DNA of 64,000 nt from Osedax fenrisi. Lineage: Eukaryota; Annelida; Polychaeta; Sabellida; Siboglinidae. The notes beneath the pieces are model-generated. The model was not told where the DNA came from, did no database searches, and saw only the letters and a program-made list of their open reading frames with translations. How positions within the stretch are numbered: the stretch's first letter is position 1; every line of letters starts with the position of its first letter. This document shows, one piece after another, positions 58,531 to 64,000 of the stretch. Made by a program: the position numbers and the translations under genes. The stretch spans positions 29,974,968 to 30,038,967 of the forward strand of contig OZ025244.1 in NCBI GenBank assembly GCA_964019155.1. Reading direction: 5' to 3'.

Positions 58531-61500
58531 CTAGGCGGTCGGGGCCCGGCTTCGCCCGTGATCGCGCGTAACGTTCACTTGTTGATGTAATGTACTTGGG
58601 AATTGTTATTAATATGTTTATATAGGTACTATAACTTAAAATATCAATGACACATACACACATTTATCAATATGCTTTTATAGGTTCACTCGGGATGTAA
58701 TGCAGCTAAAAAAAACCTCCACAAATTAAAACTTAACCCAACCTAACCACAACTGTGAAAATATAATTGTATAGGCTCACTCGGGAAGTAATGCAGATAA
58801 AAAAAACCTACAAAAATTAAAACTTAATCAAACCTAACCACAAAACTGACAATATACTTTTATAGGCTCACTCGGGAAGAAATGCAGCTAAAAAAACCTA
58901 CACAAATTAAAACTTAACCCAACCTAACCACAACTGTGAAAATAACAATATAAATAAATATGCTTTTATAGGTTCATTCGGGAAGTAATGAAGCTAAAAA
59001 AAAACTACCAAAATTAAAAATTAACCCAACCTAACCACAACTTTGAAAATAACAATATAAATAAATATGCTTTTATAGGTTCACTCGGGAAGTAATGCAG
59101 CTAAAAAAAACCTACCAAAATTAAAACTTAACCCAACCTAACCACAACTGTGAAAAATTACTAATAATCTAAAAGCAATGACCACACAAAGACATATATC
59201 AATATACTTGTATAGGCTCACTTGGGAAGTGTTGCAGCTAAAAAAAACACCAATATTAAAACTTAATCCAATCTAACCACAACTGTGAAAATATACTTAT
59301 ATAGGCTCACTCGGGAAGTAATGCAGTTAAAAAAAACCTACACAAATTAAAACTTAACCCAACCTAACCACAATAGTGAAAATATACTTTTATAGTCTCA
59401 CTCGGGAAGTAATGGAGCTAAAAAAAACTAAGAAAATTAAAACTTAACCCAATCTAATAACAACTGTGAAAATAACAATATAAATAAATATGCTTTTATA
59501 GGCTCACTCGGGAATTAATGCAGTTAAAAAAAACCACCAATATTAAAACGTAATCCAATCTAACCACAACTGTGAAAATAACAATATAAATGAATATGCT
59601 TTTATAGTTTCACTCGGGAAGTAATGCAGCTAAAAAAAACCTACACAAATTAAAACTTAACCCAACCTAACCACAACTGTGAAAATAACAATATAAATAA
59701 ATATGCTTTTATAGGTTCACTCGGGAAGTAATGCAGCTAAAAAAACCTACACAAATTAAAACTTAACCCAACCTAACCACAACTGTGAAAATAACAATAT
59801 AAATAAATATGCTTGTATAGGTTCACTCGGGAAGTAATGCAGCTAAAAAAAACCTACCAAAATTAAAAATTAACCCAACCTAACCACAACTGTGAAAATA
59901 ACAATATAAATAAATATGCTTTTATAGGTTCACTCGGGAAGTAATTCAGCTAAAAAAAACCTACCAAAATTAAAACTTAACCCAACCTAACCACAACTGT
60001 GAAAATAACAATATAAATAAATATGCTTTTATAGGTTCATTCGGGAAGTAATGAAGCTAAAAAAAAACTACCATATTAAAAATTAACCCAACCTAACCAC
60101 AACTTTGAAAATAACAATATAAATAAATATGCTTTTATAGGTTCACTCGGGAAGTAATGCAGCTAAAAAAAACCTACCAAAATTAAAAATTAACCCAACC
60201 TAACCACAACATTGAAAATATACTTGAATAGGCTCACTCGGGAAGTAATGCAGCTAAAAAAACCTACCAAAATTAAAACTTAACCCAACCTAACCACAAC
60301 TTTGAAAATAACAATATAAATAAATATGCTTTTATAGGTTCACTCGGGAAGTAATGCAGCTAAAAAAAACCTACCAAAATTAAAAATTAACCCAACCACA
60401 ACCACAACATTGAAAATATACTTGAATAGGCTCACTCGGGAAGTAATGCAGCTAAAAAAACCTACCAAAATTAAAACTTAACCCAACATAACCACAACTG
60501 TGAAAAATTACTAATACTCTAAAAGCAATGACCACACAAATACATATATCAATATACTTGTATAGGCTCACTCAGGAAGTAATGCAGCTAAAAAAAATCT
60601 ACCAAAATTTAAATTTAACCCAACCTAACCACAACATTGAAAATATACTTGTATAGGCTCACTCGGGAAGTAATGCAGCTAAAAAAACCTACCAAAATTA
60701 AAACTTAACCCAACCTAACCATAACTGTGAAAATAACAATATAAATACTATGCTTGTATAGACTCACTCAGGAAGTAATGTTGCTAAAAAAAACTACAAA
60801 AATTAAAACTTAACCCAACATAACCACAACTGTGAAAAATTACTAATACTCTAAAAGCAATGACCACACAAATACATATATCAATATACTTGTATAGGCT
60901 CACTCAGGAAGTAATGCAGCTAAAAAAAATCTACCAAAATTTAAATTTAACCCAACCTAACCACAACATTGAAAATATACTTGTATAGGCTCACTCGAGA
61001 AGTAATGCAGCTAAAAAAATCACCAATATTAAAACTTAATCCAATCTAACCACAACTGTGAAAATAAAAATATAAATAAAGCTACTTTTATAGGCAAACT
61101 CTGGAAGTAATGCAGCTAAAAAAAACCTCCACAAATTAAAACTTAACCCAACCTAACCACAACTGTGAAAATTAAAGGTAAATTAAAACTTAAGCCAACA
61201 TAACCACAATAGTTAAAATATACATATATAGGTTCACTCGGGAAGTGATGCAGCTAAAAAAAACCACCAATATTAAAACTTAATCCAATATAACCACAAC
61301 TGTGAATATAACTATATAAATAAATATGTTTATATAGGTTCAATCGGGTAGTAATGTAGCTAAAAAAAACCTACACAAATTAAAACTTAACCCAACCTAA
61401 CCACAACTGTGAAAATAACAATATTAATAAATATGCTCTTATAGGCTCATTCGGGAAGTAATGCAGCTAAAAAAACCTACACAAATTAAAACTTAACCCA

Positions 61501-63261
61501 ACCTAACCACAATCGTGACAATATACTTTTATAGGCTCATTCGAGAAGTAATTCAGCTAAAAAAAACCTCCACAAATTTAAACTTAACCCAACCTATCCA
61601 CAACTGTGAAAATAACAATATAAATAAATATGAAGTTATAGTCTCACTCGGGAAGTAATGCAGATTAAAAAACCTACAAAATGTAATACTTAACTCAACC
61701 AAACCACAACTGTGAAAATATCCTTGTATATGCTCACTCGGGAAGTAATGCAGATTAAAAAACCTACAAAAATTTAAACTTAACCCAACCTTATCACAAC
61801 TGTGAAAATAACAATATAAATAAATATGCTTTTATAGGCTCACTCGGGAAGTAATACAGCTAAAAAAACCTACACAAATTAAAACGTAATCCAACCTAAC
61901 CACAACTGTGCAAATATGCTGTTATAGGCTCACTCGGGAAGTGATGCAGCTTAAAAAACCACCAAAAATTTAAACTTAACCCAACCTAACCACAACTGTG
62001 AAAATAACAATATAAATAAATATACTTTTATAGGCTCACTCGGGAAGTAATGCAGATAAAAAAAACATCCAAAAATTTAAACTTAACCCAACCTTACCAG
62101 AACTGTGAAAATAACAATATAACTAAATATGCTTTCATAGGCTCACTCGGGAAGTAATACAGCTAAAAAAACCTACACAAATTAAAACTTAATCCAACCT
62201 AACCACAACTGTGCAAATATGCTGTTATAGGCTCACTCGGGAAGTAATGTAGCTAAAAAAACCTACACAAATTAAAACTTAACCCAACCTAATCACAACT
62301 GTGAAAATAACTATAACTAAAAATATCAATGACCACATACATATATATATGATTGAATGACCACATACACACATATATATATATATGCTTGTTTAGGCTC
62401 ACTCGGTATGTAATTCATATATAATTATAGAATAGATTTTAGAAAAAATATTTGTTTATAAATCTATATTTTTTTCTTTGACATATATATGATGACATTT
62501 ATATGAAATATTAAATCAGAGATTTAACCCTATTATTCATATTTTCATGATTTTTCTCATGTTATTACATGTATTTTCGTACTCCTAATCTGATGAATCC
62601 ATAATTTATATGAAAATATTACCGGAAGTCGGTCAAATAGACTATTCTAAAATCCTGTATTTTTCACTTTTTCGGCCGTAGCTCTAAGAATATTAAACAT
62701 AAGAAGTCCCAATTTATAAAATTATATTCTATTTTAATTATCTATTTAATAAAGTTAAAATTATTGAAATCGAATAATTATTGTAGATTTTGATTTTTTA
62801 CATAACCGTATCGTATCACCTATGTTTAATAATTTATGTTTACATGGCGTAGATAGGAAATAATTAAAATTAACTCGATATTACATATTAGTAAATTTCA
62901 CCTCAATAATACGGGTAAAAAATTCCGATGCAACAGTTGTTATTTAAATATTCACACCGGAAGTACGATTTCGTAAATCTACGTAATGTATTCTAAATTA
63001 AAGAAACTCATTTTTACGAAATTATTTACCATCAAATTATTCACGATAAAGTTTGTTATTAAAAATTTGCGTCGAATTTAAATTTTTCGATTACGTAAAT
63101 CGACTAAAAAATGACACTATTTAACGATTATTGGTATCACGTGAATACATATTCAAAAAAGTAAATCATCTATTAAACCCCGCTGCCCCACTTTATCACC
63201 TGTGGTTTTCCTTACGGAAAACGGATCTCGCATTCGCGAGATCCTAATACTTACACACACA

Positions 63262-63299
<38 letters not shown>

Positions 63300-63320
63300 T
63301 TTTCGCTAATATAGTATAGA
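58531..63320 (-). mobile_element. Non-autonomous Helitron 3, complete, longest
   Basis: 4,790 bp, abutting element 2. Its 3' CTAG is joined to the TC of element 2; its 5' TCTATACTATATTAGCG ends at 63320 and is preceded on the minus strand by A (tacgtca), the canonical A/T target context. The extra length compared with element 2 is almost entirely minisatellite expansion. No ORF. Confidence 0.88.
58665..62300 (-). repeat. Helitron 3 minisatellite, about 40 units
   Basis: The longest minisatellite tract. Units alternate between a short form and a form with the aacaatataaataaatatgc spacer. A roughly 170-bp segment with ctaaaagcaatgaccacaca recurs (about 59160, 60510 and 60840), the last two copies being 332 bp apart and nearly identical, indicating recent local duplication. 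Confidence 0.9.
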
Positions 63321-63777
63321 TGACGTATTCGAATATTAACTCGATTTTACATATTATTGAACTTTTTCTCAATAATTACGGGTAAATTAATTCCGATGTA
63401 CCAATTGTTATTTCGATATACAAACCGGAAGTACGATTTCGTAAATCTACGTAATGTATTCTAAATTAAAGAAACTCATTTTTACGAAATTATTTACCAT
63501 CAAATTATTCACGATAAAGTTTGTTATTAAAAATTTGCGTCGAATTTAAATTTTTCGATTACGTAAATCGACTAAAAAATGACACTATTTAACGAGTATT
63601 GGTATCACGTGAATACATATTCAAAAAAGTAAATCATCTATTAAAACCCCGCTGCCCCACTTTATCACCTGTGGTTTTCCTTACGGAAAACGGATCTCGC
63701 GTTCGCGAGATCCTAATACTTACACACACACACACACACAGACACACAGACAGACATTTTCGCTCTTATAGTATAGA
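63321..63777 (-). mobile_element. Helitron 4, truncated 5' fragment
   Basis: Only the 5'-terminal 457 bp remain, with TCTATACTATAAGAGCG at 63777, microsatellite, palindrome and part of the 5' domain. Homology to the other copies breaks at tgacgtattcgaatattaac, where element 3 is inserted. The minisatellite and 3' end are lost. Confidence 0.8.
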
Positions 63778-64000
63778 CTAGGCGGTCGGGGCCCGGCTTC
63801 GCCCGTGATCGCGCGTAACGTTCACTTGTTGATGTAATGTACTTGGGAATTTTTATTAATATGTTTATATAGGTAAATTAAAACTTAAGCCAACCTAACC
63901 ACAACCGTGACAATATACTTTTATAGGCTCACTCGAGAAGTTATTCAGCTAAAAAAAACCTCCACAAATTTAAACTTAACCCAACCTATCCACAACTGTG
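63778..64000 (-). mobile_element. Helitron 5, cut by the right window edge
   Basis: The 3' CTAG end at 63778 abuts the 5' end of element 4. The G+C-rich terminal hairpin region and the first one to two minisatellite units are visible. The rest is beyond the window. Confidence 0.85.

Noticed and set aside
52640..62300. CRISPR array or centromeric satellite
   Set aside because: Unit lengths vary, there are no unique spacers of constant size, and the repeats lie inside bounded Helitron units.
52581..64000. An autonomous Helitron encoding Rep and helicase
   Set aside because: No open frame of useful length or HUH/helicase motif was found on either strand in the array.

Overview
The window is A+T-rich nuclear DNA of an invertebrate animal; the lineage cannot be fixed from sequence alone. 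The evidence for an animal nuclear genome is short spliced exons with GT..AG borders, metazoan-type leucine-rich-repeat exons with a cysteine cap, several non-LTR retrotransposon clades (L2/CR1-like and RTE-like), a tRNA-derived SINE, hAT- and PIF/Harbinger-like elements, Helitrons, and very many (AT)n arrays. No bacterial, organellar or CRISPR features are present. Most of the 64 kb is mobile DNA in nested layers, and host coding sequence is sparse.

Layout. 1-10 kb: an LRR exon cut by the left edge, degenerate tandem repeats, an L2-like LINE bounded by (TAC)n, and a 1.24-kb PIF/Harbinger-like element with a TTA target duplication. 10-13 kb: a hAT-like element rich in GATCGG/GATCCC words, itself interrupted by a second TTA-flanked MITE. 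13.4-14.0 kb: two small minus-strand exons and a polyA signal that look like the 3' end of a host gene. 14-23.4 kb: LINE relics, a possible Merlin-type transposase relic and a longer CR1-like LINE. 23.6-28.4 kb: a foldback element with arms of about 600 bp, split by an L2-like LINE with a TATTC target duplication. 29.8-31.4 kb: a second hAT copy holding two oppositely oriented copies of a TA-flanked MITE. 35.3-38.7 kb: a nearly full-length RTE-like LINE. 39.65-40.32 kb: a second LRR exon, paralogous to the first. 41.6-48.6 kb: a SINE, three more LINE fragments and two more TA-flanked MITEs.

Two segmental duplications organise the window. Copies A (1 to about 10.08 kb) and B (39.65-42.33 kb) carry the paralogous LRR exons. 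Copies C (31.98-35.11 kb) and D (49.51-52.58 kb) align nearly end to end. Because each pair was later hit by different elements, one copy often preserves the empty site of an insertion in the other, so target-site duplications can be read directly.

The most striking structure is 52,581-64,000: a head-to-tail array of non-autonomous Helitrons on the minus strand (two complete, one composite, one truncated, one cut by the window edge). Each starts TCTATACTATATTAGCG and ends in a G+C-rich hairpin plus CTAG, and most of each interior is a minisatellite of roughly 75-110-bp units. The array entered copy D between A and T, and copy C keeps the uninterrupted AT. No intact transposase, reverse transcriptase or Helitron Rep/helicase gene was found, so every element here depends on enzymes encoded elsewhere or is dead.
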